Positions 1-7,564 are shown, numbered from the stretch's first letter. The stretch: 26,161 bases of DNA from VGWB01 sp964480945 (GCA_964480945.1 CAYZRX010000058.1:1-26161); one strand, 5' to 3'. The notes: generated from the letters alone by a model not told the origin. Made by a program: numbers and translations.

Positions 1-2
1 CG

Positions 3-1220
3 CGCGTTGCCGTCCTTGGAACCGGGTTCGCCTCCTTCAGCCTGTTGAAGGAGATTGACAGGGACCTGTTTGATGTCACTGTGATCAGTCCGCGCAACTA
101 TTTCCTGTTCACCCCGCTCCTCCCCAGCACGACCGTTGGGACCATCGAGTTCCGCAGCATCATCGAACCGGTCCGCAGGGCCCGTCCGAACATTCAGTAC
201 TACCAGGCGGCCTGCACGGGCATAGACTCCACCGGAAGAACGGTCACCTGCGAGGCTGTGTCGGACAAGAGGAAGTTCAACGTCGCCTATGACACCCTGG
301 TCATCGGCATCGGCGCCGTCAGCAACACGTACGGCATCCCCGGCGTCAAGGAGCATGCCCTGTTCCTGAAAGACCTCAGCGACGCCCGGGCGATTCGCCA
401 GCGGATCATCGAGCGATTCGAGGAAGCTGCATCGCCCGCGGCAACCGACGAAGAGCGAAGGCAGCTGCTCCAGTTCGTGGTGGTGGGCGGCGGTCCGACC
501 GGCGTCGAATTCGCGGCCGAGATGCACGACTTCCTCCACGAGGATCTTGAAACATCCTTCCCGCACCTTGCTCCTTTCGTCAACATCACGCTCCTCGAGG
601 CAATGGATCAGATCCTGAGCACGTTCGACCAGACGCTCGGCGCATACACCATGAAGCTCTTCCAACGCAACCGGATTCAGGTGCGCACGGCCTCCTTCGT
701 CACGCGCGTTGAGAGCGATAGGGTCATCCTCCGCAGCGGCTCGGAGATCCCATGCGGACTCGTGGTCTGGTCCACAGGGATCGGACCGACCGATCTCGCG
801 GCTACGCTTCCTTTCCCAAAGGATAGAAGCTTGCGCCTGCTGACGGACCGGTATTTCCTGGTGAAGGGCACAACGGGCGTTTACGCGCTGGGCGATTGTG
901 CAACCATCGAAGGGCTGAACCTTCCGGCGACGTCTCAAGTTGCACAGCAGGAAGGGCGCTACCTCGCACATCACCTGAAGCGATTGGCCAAGCGCCAGTC
1001 CGCTCGCCCCTTCCGGTACCGGCATTACGGGATGCTGGCGTACGTCGGGAGCAACAAGGCACTTGCCGATCTTGCAGCCGTCAAGGGCAAGGGCTTTTCC
1101 AGCTGGCTTTTCTGGCGTTCAGCATACATCACGAAGCTCGTCAGCTTGAAGAACAAGTTGTTGGTTCTCTTCGATTGGTTTAAAACATTTATCTTCGGCC
1201 GAGATATCAGCCGTTTTTGA
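3..1220 (+). CDS. ndh: Type II NADH dehydrogenase (NDH-2, NDI1-like), 5' end cut by window edge
   Basis: Single-subunit flavoprotein that passes electrons from NADH to quinone at the membrane surface without pumping protons. The reading frame is open to the left edge: codons from base 3 read RVAVLGTGFASFSLLKEI, the N-terminal FAD-binding GxGxxS Rossmann motif, so the true start lies outside the window and the TTG at 45 is not it. A second Rossmann motif GGGPTGVEFAAE (from base 486) binds NADH. TGVYALGDCATIEG (about 876-917) is the typical second FAD contact. The C-terminus has HYGMLAYVG, a hydrophobic/basic amphipathic stretch and ends DWFKTFIFGRDISRF, as in the mitochondrial NDI1/NDE-like branch, where this region attaches the enzyme to the membrane. 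About 405 codons are present, close to full length. It is separated by 157 bp from the next gene, which appears to have its own promoter. Family assignment is firm; physiological partner quinone is unknown. Confidence 0.93.
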   Translation, partial: RVAVLGTGFASFSLLKEIDRDLFDVTVISPRNYFLFTPLLPSTTVGTIEFRSIIEPVRRARPNIQYYQAACTGIDSTGRTVTCEAVSDKRKFNVAYDTLVIGIGAVSNTYGIPGVKEHALFLKDLSDARAIRQRIIERFEEAASPAATDEERRQLLQFVVVGGGPTGVEFAAEMHDFLHEDLETSFPHLAPFVNITLLEAMDQILSTFDQTLGAYTMKLFQRNRIQVRTASFVTRVESDRVILRSGSEIPCGLVVWSTGIGPTDLAATLPFPKDRSLRLLTDRYFLVKGTTGVYALGDCATIEGLNLPATSQVAQQEGRYLAHHLKRLAKRQSARPFRYRHYGMLAYVGSNKALADLAAVKGKGFSSWLFWRSAYITKLVSLKNKLLVLFDWFKTFIFGRDISRF

Positions 1221-1242
1221 AGCAGGACGGATGAGCGCCTTG

Positions 1243-1257
1243 TCCGCCTGAGGCGGA
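1243..1257. repeat. Small GC palindrome TCCGCC-TGA-GGCGGA
   Basis: Six-base perfect inverted repeat with a 3-base loop, 22 bp after the NADH dehydrogenase stop. It has no T-run, so it is a poor intrinsic terminator. The same stems with loop TCT recur at 18375-18389, which suggests a dispersed repeat rather than a gene-specific signal. Confidence 0.5.
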
Positions 1258-1264
1258 GGGAATG

Positions 1265-1293
1265 TTGACATTCGGCGAAAAAGACAGTATCAT
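1265..1293 (+). promoter_or_regulatory. Sigma70-type promoter for the STAS gene
   Basis: A perfect -35 box TTGACA (1265-1270) is followed after 17 bp by TATCAT (1288-1293), a 5/6 match to the -10 consensus. The predicted transcription start is near 1300, giving a leader of about 78 bases to the ATG at 1378. An inverted repeat (1271-1278 / 1297-1304) overlaps the spacer and start site. Box sequences and spacing are seen directly; activity is inferred. Typical Bacteroidota housekeeping promoters have a different -7 box, so the match must be read with that caution. Confidence 0.5.
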
Positions 1294-1304
1294 TCGTCGC
1301 CGAA
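1271..1304. promoter_or_regulatory. Inverted repeat over promoter, possible operator
   Basis: TTCGGCGA (1271-1278) and its exact reverse complement TCGCCGAA (1297-1304) are 18 bp apart, centre to centre 26 bp. One arm lies between the -35 and -10 boxes and the other at the expected transcription start, a common arrangement for a repressor-binding dyad. It could instead form a hairpin in RNA read through from the gene upstream. No regulator gene is adjacent. Confidence 0.35.
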
Positions 1305-1377
1305 AAGCCTAGAACCATGTGACGCTCTCACCGTCCATTGCACGCGATCTCGTAGAACTTTCTCTGGAGAACCTTTT

Positions 1378-1716
1378 ATGACAATCAAAGAAAAGATGCA
1401 TGGTGATGTAGCTGTTATCTCCTTCAAGGGCAACTTGATGGGTGAACCGGACACGACCGAGGTGCGGGAGAAGATTTACAGCCTGCTCCAGGAGGGATTC
1501 ACCAAGATCGTCCTTGACCTCGGCAAGGTGAAATGGGTTAACAGCTCGGGCCTCGGCACACTGATCGCCGCGATGACCTCCGTGAAGAACAAGGGGGGCG
1601 AGATGCGGCTCGCCAGTGTTACCGACAAAGTCGAAAGTCTCTTCGCCATCACACAGCTCATCAAAGTGTTCAAGACCTACGAGAGCGTTGATCGGGCGGT
1701 CGCAAGCTTCAAGTAA
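1378..1716 (+). CDS. STAS-domain protein, anti-sigma factor antagonist family
   Basis: A 112-residue single STAS domain of the SpoIIAA/RsbV type, cytoplasmic. In this family, the dephosphorylated protein binds an anti-sigma kinase and frees a sigma factor or another partner. The signature is VLDLGKVKWVNSSGLGTL at about residues 45-62. Ser56, the first serine of SSGLG, matches the regulatory phospho-site. The usual Asp before it is Asn55 here, a conservative change. The full domain length is present. The ATG at 1378 is preceded by CTGGAG about 9 bases upstream. A sigma70-like promoter lies at 1265-1293. No partner kinase, phosphatase or RsbW-like gene is in the window, so the pathway cannot be named. 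The ECF sigma factor at 23967-24542 is of the FecI/FecR type and is not expected to be its target. Confidence 0.9.
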   Translation: MTIKEKMHGDVAVISFKGNLMGEPDTTEVREKIYSLLQEGFTKIVLDLGKVKWVNSSGLGTLIAAMTSVKNKGGEMRLASVTDKVESLFAITQLIKVFKTYESVDRAVASFK

Positions 1717-1865
1717 TCGCTCCTTCGCGCAGACCACCTCGATTCCCTGCAACTCGTGTGGTTTCCGCGGCGCCCCAACCCTCGGCGGCGACCTCCCCTT
1801 CTCAACGTTGATGATAGCGTAACTGCCTCTCGGAAGGCCCGTCCGGATCACCGGCGTGCCTTGCC

Positions 1866-1892
1866 GACAGCCGCGGGCACCAAGCGGCTGTC
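1866..1892. other. Strong hairpin between the STAS gene and the CHASE2 gene
   Basis: GACAGCCGC (1866-1874) and GCGGCTGTC (1884-1892) form a perfect 9-bp stem with a 9-base loop, within the 293-bp spacer 1717-2009. It could end STAS transcription or act in the CHASE2 leader. It lacks a following T-run, so a classic intrinsic terminator is not supported. Nothing else recognisable is seen in this spacer. Confidence 0.4.
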
Positions 1893-2009
1893 CTTAGGTT
1901 GAAGCGGTCGACCCTCGCGCCGTGTAACCTGTGGATCGGCCATAACTCCTCCATCATCCACCAATTCATCGAGGTCCTGCGACCGGCTGGCGATGAACTC
2001 GCGGTTCCC

Positions 2010-3287
2010 ATGAAAACTAATCTTCTGCTGAAGTACTTCCTCTGGTCGATGCTCCTGTTCGCGCTCTCTGTAGGCTTCATGAGCTTCGGGGCGCTCCGCA
2101 GCCTGGAACTCAGGAGCCTCGATCTCGCGGCGGTTGCACGCAGCCGTTGGCAGAGCCGCGCCCCCGAAAATGCCGAGATGCCCGCCGCGCCGCTCCCCAT
2201 CTGGGGCTTCATCTCAGACGAAGCCTACCTTCAGGGCGCGAGGCGGATCGTTCACCACTTGAAGAACATCGGGGCAGCGGTGGTGGTCGTACCACTTCCG
2301 GAAGACCTGCTGACAATTCCGAGCAATCTGAGCCTTCTCGACGCGATCAACAGCGACAGTATTGCGGTCTTCAGTTCGGGAATACGAACCCGCTCACGCT
2401 TTTCGATAAGGACACCCTTGATGTTCGAAGAACGAAGGGCGAGGTGGGCGCGGCAACCTACGTTTCACCGGCTCGAGATACCATGGGGTGTCTCATCGGT
2501 ACTCACAGATTCATATGGTGTCCTCTATCGGATCGCCCCCAATGCGTACAAGGATTTTGACACAGGGGAGCAGGTACCGGATGTCGCGCTTCAAGCCATC
2601 AAACGATACGTTGGCTACCCCGACAGTCTGGAGATCAGAACGTCACATTCTTTCGTCTCCTTCGGAGCCTACACCATCCCGCTCGAGAGAGATGGCCTCG
2701 CGTATGTGAAGGGCCTCTCTTTTCCAAGATACCGGGGTGGGGTGTATGCTACGGCATTGCCGGAGACAGACTCTTTGAGCTATTTCCCCATGGCCTGGAG
2801 CGGAACGCCGCGAGAGAAGAATCTCGATGCTGCGTGGGAATACTACAAGGGCAAGATAGTCATTCTGGACTGGAGCGGCCTCTCGCAGCTCTCCTACGCG
2901 AACTACAGCTGGACCTACGCGCAGATCATCAGCGCAATTCTGGGTGGTAACTATGTGAAACGGTACAACGACTACGATCTCCTCATCATCATACTCATTG
3001 TGGTGCTCCTCTCCGTTCTCAGCTACAACCTCCGGGGCCTCCTCACCCTTGGTATTTCTTTCCTCCTCGGTCTGGGCGTCCTCGTGTTGAGCATATGGTT
3101 GTACGATCAATACAGCGTCCTGTTCGACCCGCTGTACGTCCTTGTTCCTATCGTCCTCTGCGGGATCATCTTGCCGGTTGTCAAGCTTACTGAGGAAAAA
3201 CGAATGGCCGAGGAGCTCGCCGCCAGCCACGAGGAGGAGAAGAAGCGGCTGGAGGAACTGGTCCGAAATCTCTCGACCCGCCTGTAG
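2010..3287 (+). CDS. CHASE2-domain membrane sensor protein without an output domain
   Basis: A 425-residue membrane protein. It has an N-terminal transmembrane helix (about residues 7-28), a roughly 290-residue extracytoplasmic CHASE2-like region starting with the typical LRSLELRSLDLAAVARSR stretch, and three close transmembrane helices (about 324-342, 347-369, 377-397). It ends with a short charged, coiled-coil-like tail rich in E/K that stops at residue 425. In CHASE2 proteins the extracellular part senses an unknown signal and the three helices pass it to a cyclase, kinase or GGDEF domain; none is present here. The ATG at 2010 is preferred over the upstream TTG at 1899 because the hydrophobic N-terminal helix begins directly after it. 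The next gene starts 28 bp downstream on the same strand and also encodes a membrane protein, so the pair may act together. CHASE2 assignment is by overall architecture and moderately sure. Confidence 0.72.
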   Translation: MKTNLLLKYFLWSMLLFALSVGFMSFGALRSLELRSLDLAAVARSRWQSRAPENAEMPAAPLPIWGFISDEAYLQGARRIVHHLKNIGAAVVVVPLPEDLLTIPSNLSLLDAINSDSIAVFSSGIRTRSRFSIRTPLMFEERRARWARQPTFHRLEIPWGVSSVLTDSYGVLYRIAPNAYKDFDTGEQVPDVALQAIKRYVGYPDSLEIRTSHSFVSFGAYTIPLERDGLAYVKGLSFPRYRGGVYATALPETDSLSYFPMAWSGTPREKNLDAAWEYYKGKIVILDWSGLSQLSYANYSWTYAQIISAILGGNYVKRYNDYDLLIIILIVVLLSVLSYNLRGLLTLGISFLLGLGVLVLSIWLYDQYSVLFDPLYVLVPIVLCGIILPVVKLTEEKRMAEELAASHEEEKKRLEELVRNLSTRL

Positions 3288-3315
3288 AACCTCTCTGATC
3301 AAGCAGGCGCAAGTG

Positions 3316-4308
3316 ATGATGGCATTCACACTCACTCTCTTCGGCCTTTTCGCAGCTTCCTATCTGATCCTTCGGAAGCTCTGCCAGGCCTCGCTGGCAG
3401 GAAACCTTCCCCACTGGGGCATTTTCGCCTCAGGAATGCTCGCATGGCTGTTCGCCCTCACTGGCTTCGGATGGATCGTCTTGACGTTCTACCTGATCGC
3501 CGACTTCCTCCTCGCGGGCACTCTTGGAAACCTCTTTGTTCTCATGTTCATCGGCATGGCCTCGGGATATGCGTACCTTTCGAAAGAGATGCTCGACGTT
3601 ACCAACGTGATGCATTTTATCCGGGCGGCCCTCTCCTTTCGGGGCTATGCTTCTCAGATCCTCTTCATTGAGGAGGAGCTTGACAAGAAGAGGATTCGCG
3701 ACGTTCATCGTGAGACATCCGACACTCCGTTCCCGGCCTTTCCGAAAGAGAAGTCGCTCTTGAGCGATCAGGAGATCGGGCGCCTTCGCGCGGAGGTTCT
3801 CGCCTCGAAAGACCAGCCCCGCCGCTCGGCTCATCTTGAGGACGAGCTTCAGAATTTGACCTCCGGCCAAACGATCGATGTGACCGACGGCTGGAGGATC
3901 TCCACGTTCGACCGTTCGCTGCACGATCTTTATGCACACGTGGTGAGCATCGCGATTGAACCGGCGGCGGGCCGCCTTTCGTGCATGATCGATATTCGAG
4001 ACGCAAGCGGGCCCAAGCTGCGAGATCCGATCGCCGTCTTCCACCTGAAGCAGGATCTTTACGATTTCCTTCAAGTGTTGAACACCGATCCATGGATCAA
4101 GCCCTATTCCGAGTTCTTCGACCGCATCGGGATAACGTGCCGCGGAATTGAGTCCGACAGCTTCGGCCAGGACTCTCTCTATCCATTCCTGAAGGTTGAG
4201 ATCGCCCGGAGGGAGTTGTTGCAGCGCGAGGGAATATTCTTTAACGCCGCCGATCTTCACAAGATATCAACGATCACCTTCAACGACGGCAAACCGCTTC
4301 AACCATGA
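3316..4308 (+). CDS. Unrecognised membrane protein with large cytoplasmic C-terminal region
   Basis: A 330-residue protein I do not recognise. Residues 3-20 form one hydrophobic helix and about 34-90 form two or three more. After residue 95 the chain is soluble and charged. A segment VTDGWRISTFDRSLHDLYAHVVSIAIEPAAGRLSCMIDI (shown here only to residue-type level: mixed beta-like) follows a polar linker. No catalytic motif is visible. Tandem ATGs at 3316 and 3319 are both plausible starts; a weak purine-rich site (AGGCGC) precedes them. The frame is open further upstream, but that part overlaps the CHASE2 gene in another frame and is rejected. It lies 28 bp after the CHASE2 gene on the same strand, so co-transcription and a joint sensing role are inferred. 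It could be the missing cytoplasmic half of the CHASE2 sensor, but that is speculation. Confidence 0.7.
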   Translation: MMAFTLTLFGLFAASYLILRKLCQASLAGNLPHWGIFASGMLAWLFALTGFGWIVLTFYLIADFLLAGTLGNLFVLMFIGMASGYAYLSKEMLDVTNVMHFIRAALSFRGYASQILFIEEELDKKRIRDVHRETSDTPFPAFPKEKSLLSDQEIGRLRAEVLASKDQPRRSAHLEDELQNLTSGQTIDVTDGWRISTFDRSLHDLYAHVVSIAIEPAAGRLSCMIDIRDASGPKLRDPIAVFHLKQDLYDFLQVLNTDPWIKPYSEFFDRIGITCRGIESDSFGQDSLYPFLKVEIARRELLQREGIFFNAADLHKISTITFNDGKPLQP

Positions 4309-4461
4309 GAGGTTGTTGATTTGACGAGCGCCGGTTTGCCAGAAACCTTTCCGCTTCCGCGAGCGTCTTCTTAGAAAGAGCCGTACCGCGGCACTCGTTG
4401 TCGCAAGAGGATCGATTGTTCTTTCGATCGGAATCTTTTGATTTTGAGAAGAGTTGAGCGT

Positions 4462-5274
4462 ATGTCGTACAATGTATTAAATTTCGAACAGGAGGTCCTT
4501 GAGCGGAGCCACGAAATTCCTGTGCTTGTCGATTTCTGGGCGGAGTGGTGCGGGCCTTGCCGTGTCCTGGGCCCGATTCTGGAGCGACTCGCGCAGGAAG
4601 ATGGCACGAATTGGGCGCTGGCAAAACTCGACACGGAACAATTCCCTGAAGTCGCTGCGCGCTACCAGGTGCGCAGCATCCCGAACGTCAAGCTCTTTGT
4701 CGACGGGGCCGTTGCCGATGAGTTCGTCGGTGCGCTCCCTGATTATCAGGTCGAGCGGTGGCTGCAGAAGGCCCTCCCCGGCAAGTTCGCAAAACAGCTT
4801 GCGCAGGCGCAGCGGCTTATCCAGGAGGGAAAGGGCACGGAGGCTCAACGCCTCCTCGAGCAGATTGTTCAATCGGACCCTCAGAATAACCGGGCGAGGG
4901 TCCTTCTGGCCCCCCTCACGCTCTTCAAGGATCCCGCGCAGGCGGCTCGCCTTATTGAAAACATTGATGACCCGGAGTTTTCTGAGATCACGGAGTCGGT
5001 CAGGACCATCGCTCGCCTGCACGGTTTCGTGACGAATCCCGAGAACCTTCCTGCCGGCGCCGGGCAGGAGCACTATCGTGAGGCTCTTCGATTCCTCTTC
5101 GATGGGGATTTCGACGGCGCTCTCGGTCAGTTCATCGATGTGATTCGGCAGGACCGAGCGTACGACGATGACGGCGCCCGGAAAGCCTGCATCGCCATCT
5201 TCAAGTTCCTCGGGGAAGAACATCCCATCACACTCAAACACCGGCGCGAGTTCAGCAGCGCGCTGTACGTGTAA
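4462..5274 (+). CDS. cnoX: CnoX/YbbN-like thioredoxin with TPR-type C-terminal half
   Basis: A 270-residue cytoplasmic protein. Residues 1-107 are a thioredoxin fold with the complete redox motif WCGPC (Cys30, Cys33), a cis-proline region VRSIPNVKLF and the conserved FWAEWCGPCR context. The rest (about 110-270) is helical with tetratricopeptide-like repeats (LIQEGKGTEAQRLLEQIVQSDPQNNRARVLLA; FLFDGDFDGALGQFIDVIRQD). This domain order and length match CnoX (YbbN), a chaperone-linked thioredoxin that protects proteins from over-oxidation and hands clients to GroEL or DnaK. The E. coli protein has lost the active CxxC; this one keeps it, so it is likely redox-active. The ATG at 4462 is chosen over the TTG at 4438 because the thioredoxin domain starts directly there. 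It stands alone, with 153 bp before it and about 230 bp after. Another oxidative-repair gene, msrA, lies 5 kb away. Confidence 0.88.
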   Translation: MSYNVLNFEQEVLERSHEIPVLVDFWAEWCGPCRVLGPILERLAQEDGTNWALAKLDTEQFPEVAARYQVRSIPNVKLFVDGAVADEFVGALPDYQVERWLQKALPGKFAKQLAQAQRLIQEGKGTEAQRLLEQIVQSDPQNNRARVLLAPLTLFKDPAQAARLIENIDDPEFSEITESVRTIARLHGFVTNPENLPAGAGQEHYREALRFLFDGDFDGALGQFIDVIRQDRAYDDDGARKACIAIFKFLGEEHPITLKHRREFSSALYV

Positions 5275-5460
5275 CGACGATATTCCGCACCCTCCTGCCT
5301 TGACTGTCACCATCCTCGCCGTGACGGCTCCCGCGGTTACAAAGTGCTTGCCCGTAGAAAGATACGGAGCAAGCGCAACCGCTGACGCGAGTTTCAGGAA
5401 AGGCCGCTCGTTGTCGCCCCCCGGCAGTTGACGGGAAGGAATTTCTACCGTACATTTGAA

Positions 5461-5490
5461 CTGACAGGCTAAACTGTATGTACCTGTCAG
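5461..5490. promoter_or_regulatory. 8-bp perfect inverted repeat upstream of TonB/parvulin lipoprotein gene
   Basis: CTGACAGG (5461-5468) and CCTGTCAG (5483-5490) are exact reverse complements with a 14-bp spacer, ending 13 bp before the ATG and just ahead of the ribosome-binding site GAAAGGGGTGG. The layout fits a repressor operator or a leader hairpin. The nearby TTGAAC (5456-5461) and TATGTA (5477-5482) resemble -35/-10 boxes, but the 15-bp spacing is short. Confidence 0.45.
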
Positions 5491-5503
5491 AAAGGGGTGG
5501 CAT

Positions 5504-6124
5504 ATGGCACGCCTCCTCATTGCAGCACTTGTTCTTCTGGGTGGTTGCACTTCGCTCCAGCTGCCCGAAGCGCCCGACACCCTTCCGAAGCTCATGTATC
5601 AAACCCCGCTCCCCCCGTGGCCGGTCTCAGTGCCGAATCGACAGATCAGCGTCGACGTGAAGTTCCTCATCGCTGCAGACGGCTCCGTCCGCCACGCCGA
5701 GCTGCTGACACCAAGCCGGTTTGCGTCGTGGGACAAGGAAGCGGTCAACCAGCTTCTCAAATGGCGGTTTTCGCCCGCGATGGCTGACGGCAAGCCGGTT
5801 CAGCTCTGGATCCGGCAAACAGTCTATCTCCGGTTCGAGGAACCTCTGATGATGAGCCTTGCGGAGATCGTCTGTCCGGATCGCGTCATTGCAGATTCGG
5901 TCTACCAGATGCTGTCGTCCGGAACGGCATTTGACACTCTCGCGAAGGACTTTTCGACTGCAGCGTCCCGCCGGTCGGGTGGGTCGCTGGGGAGCGTGAA
6001 TATCCGCACGCTTCCGACCGAGATCCAGGATGAGCTGACAAAGCTGAGAGAAGGTGAGTTTACACACCCTCTCGTCCTTGGCAATGAGTTTGTCATCTAC
6101 AAGCGCCTTAGGCGCGCAAGCTGA
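5504..6124 (+). CDS. Lipoprotein fusing a TonB C-terminal domain to a degenerate parvulin (PpiC-like) domain
   Basis: A 206-residue envelope protein. MARLLIAALVLLGGC is a lipoprotein signal peptide with lipobox LGGC (Cys15). Residues about 36-113 match the TonB C-terminal domain: PLPPWP, VDVKFLIAADGSV, WDKEAVNQLLKWRFSPAMADGKPV, then VYLRFE. Residues about 118-203 match the parvulin rotamase pattern: IADSVYQMLSSGTAFDTLAKDFS, GGSLG, LPTEIQDELTKLREGEFTHPLV, LGNEFVIYKRL. Both histidines usual in active parvulins appear replaced: the HIL motif reads EIV at 121-123, and the C-terminal GxHI motif reads GNEFVI at 193-198. Catalysis is therefore doubtful and a binding role is likelier. The domain order is unusual: a true TonB has an N-terminal membrane helix and contacts ExbB. 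The start is supported by a strong ribosome-binding site GAAAGGGGTGG. The gene looks monocistronic. Domains are clear; function is unknown. Confidence 0.82.
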   Translation: MARLLIAALVLLGGCTSLQLPEAPDTLPKLMYQTPLPPWPVSVPNRQISVDVKFLIAADGSVRHAELLTPSRFASWDKEAVNQLLKWRFSPAMADGKPVQLWIRQTVYLRFEEPLMMSLAEIVCPDRVIADSVYQMLSSGTAFDTLAKDFSTAASRRSGGSLGSVNIRTLPTEIQDELTKLREGEFTHPLVLGNEFVIYKRLRRAS

Positions 6125-6437
6125 AGAAGGCGAACACGATAGTTTCAACCGCGAGATGTGAAACGTCGCTCGCGCGACACTCCCGCGTGGCCAGCACAAT
6201 CGGATTAATCCTCATGGGCTGCGCGGGCGCTGGCACTTGAATTCGCAGGACAACTCTGCCCTTCCTCATCTCCTCGCTCATCGCATATCTCTACTCCCAG
6301 CTGAAGGCTGGGAACCTGTGAGTGGGAATTCGCATTGTATTATCACTGTGGTTGCTCGACCGCGGTACTCGGCACCTCAGCAAGGAACTCCGTTGATCGA
6401 GGTGGAACAATCGGTACGTCAGTCTGGAGATTGAAGA
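6125..6437. other. 313-bp spacer with one hairpin, no gene seen
   Basis: The gap between the lipoprotein gene and the dehydrogenase contains a 7-bp hairpin, TCCCAGC (6295-6301) and GCTGGGA (6307-6313) with loop TGAAG. It has no T-run. A TATTAT hexamer at 6338-6343 could be a -10 box for the dehydrogenase, but I find no convincing -35 at 16-18 bp. No small reading frame with a good start signal is seen. Confidence 0.4.
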
Positions 6438-7547
6438 ATGAAAGGAATTGCAGTTATCCCCGGCACAAAAATGGCCCGCCTCGTTGACCGTCCGGAGCCG
6501 TCTCTCAGGGCGCCGGATGAGGTCAAGCTGAAGGTGCTGCAAGTAGGCATCTGCGGCACGGATCGAGAGGAGATAGCCGGTGGGCGCTCCCTCGCGCCGG
6601 AAGGAGAGCAAGATCTCGTCATCGGTCATGAGATGTTCGGGCACGTGGTGGAAGTCGGCAGCTCTGTCAGCCGTGTGAAAGTCGGGGATTACGCGGTCTT
6701 CACGGTACGACGCGGCTGCGGCACGTGCCTTCCGTGCACTATGAATCGTCCCGATATGTGCCGCACCGGACAGTATCACGAGCGGGGCATCTGGGGATTG
6801 GACGGGTACCAGACTGAATTTGTGGTCGATAAAGAACAGTACGTGGTGCGTGTACCGGCGGAGCTGAAATCCGTCGGCGTGCTGTGCGAACCCCTTTCTG
6901 TCGCTGAGAAAGCCATCGATGAGGTGGTACGCTTGCAGACGGCTCGTCTTCCGGATGCTCCTTCCACACCCGACTGGCTGTTCGGCAGGCGCTGCCTGGC
7001 AGCAGGAATGGGGCCCATCGGCCTGCTTGCCGCATTGGCGCTGCGCCTGCGCGGAGCCGAGGTGTACGGCCTCGACATTGTCGATGCAAACACAGCCCGA
7101 CCCCAGTGGCTTGCCGCCATCGGTGGTCATTACATCGACGGACGCAAGGTCCCTGTGGACAAGGTGGACGATACCCTCGGGCCGATGGAGCTGATCGTCG
7201 AAGGCACGGGGGTCGCGGCGCTCGAGTTCAACCTGCTCGACGCGCTGGCTCCCGACGGGGCATACGTGCTCACGGGCATCCCCGGCGGCAACCGGCCGCT
7301 CGAAATCCCGGGCGCTCAGTTGATCCGGCAGCTGGTGCTCAATAACCAAGTGATGGTCGGGAGCGTGAATGCCTCCCGCGATCATTTCCAAATGGCGGTG
7401 GACGACCTGGGAGCCGCACGCTTGCGCTGGGGCAACCTTGTCGACAAGCTAATCACGCACCGACATCCCTCCGGCGATTTCCCGGCAGCCTTCGATCATC
7501 ATGGGTCAGATGAGATCAAGGCGGTGATCGAATGGGCGAACGACTGA
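6438..7547 (+). CDS. Zinc-dependent glucose 1-dehydrogenase-like MDR oxidoreductase
   Basis: A 369-residue medium-chain dehydrogenase, cytoplasmic. It is best compared with the archaeal/bacterial glucose 1-dehydrogenases that oxidise D-glucose to gluconolactone with NAD(P)+. Catalytic zinc ligands are visible: Cys39 (GICGTD), His64 and Glu65 (GHEMFGHVVEVG), and Glu151 in CEPLSVAEKA. Structural zinc ligands are Cys94, Cys97, Cys100 and Cys108. The nucleotide-binding loop is GMGPIGLLAALAL (about 195-207), and an Asp follows beta-2 (YGLDIVDA), which hints at NAD+ but does not settle the cofactor. The ATG at 6438 has GGAG 8 bases upstream. The stop lies 17 bp before, or overlaps, the start of the glucoamylase gene, so the two are almost certainly one operon, and this supports glucose as substrate. 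Another sugar or polyol cannot be excluded. Confidence 0.85.
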   Translation: MKGIAVIPGTKMARLVDRPEPSLRAPDEVKLKVLQVGICGTDREEIAGGRSLAPEGEQDLVIGHEMFGHVVEVGSSVSRVKVGDYAVFTVRRGCGTCLPCTMNRPDMCRTGQYHERGIWGLDGYQTEFVVDKEQYVVRVPAELKSVGVLCEPLSVAEKAIDEVVRLQTARLPDAPSTPDWLFGRRCLAAGMGPIGLLAALALRLRGAEVYGLDIVDANTARPQWLAAIGGHYIDGRKVPVDKVDDTLGPMELIVEGTGVAALEFNLLDALAPDGAYVLTGIPGGNRPLEIPGAQLIRQLVLNNQVMVGSVNASRDHFQMAVDDLGAARLRWGNLVDKLITHRHPSGDFPAAFDHHGSDEIKAVIEWAND

Positions 7548-7564
7548 CCAGAGAAAATAGGAAC

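Noticed and set aside
3142..3315. Possible fusion or frameshift joining the CHASE2 protein to the next membrane protein
   Set aside because: The upstream in-frame part overlaps the CHASE2 coiled-coil tail in another frame and encodes no meaningful sequence; tandem ATGs at 3316/3319 give a normal start.
4410..4429. GATCGA/TCGATC inverted repeat before cnoX
   Set aside because: Only 6 bp and made of a self-complementary word; too short to call an operator.
4477..5595. 372-codon open frame on the - strand opposite cnoX and its downstream spacer
   Set aside because: Antisense to a well-supported thioredoxin gene and without any family features of its own.
6291..7391. 366-codon open frame on the - strand opposite the dehydrogenase
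   Set aside because: Antisense shadow; His- and Arg-rich composition without domain features.
7532..7564. Earlier ATG for the glucoamylase
   Set aside because: Overlaps the dehydrogenase, has no ribosome-binding site, and adds residues that homologues lack; the ATG at 7565 fits better.
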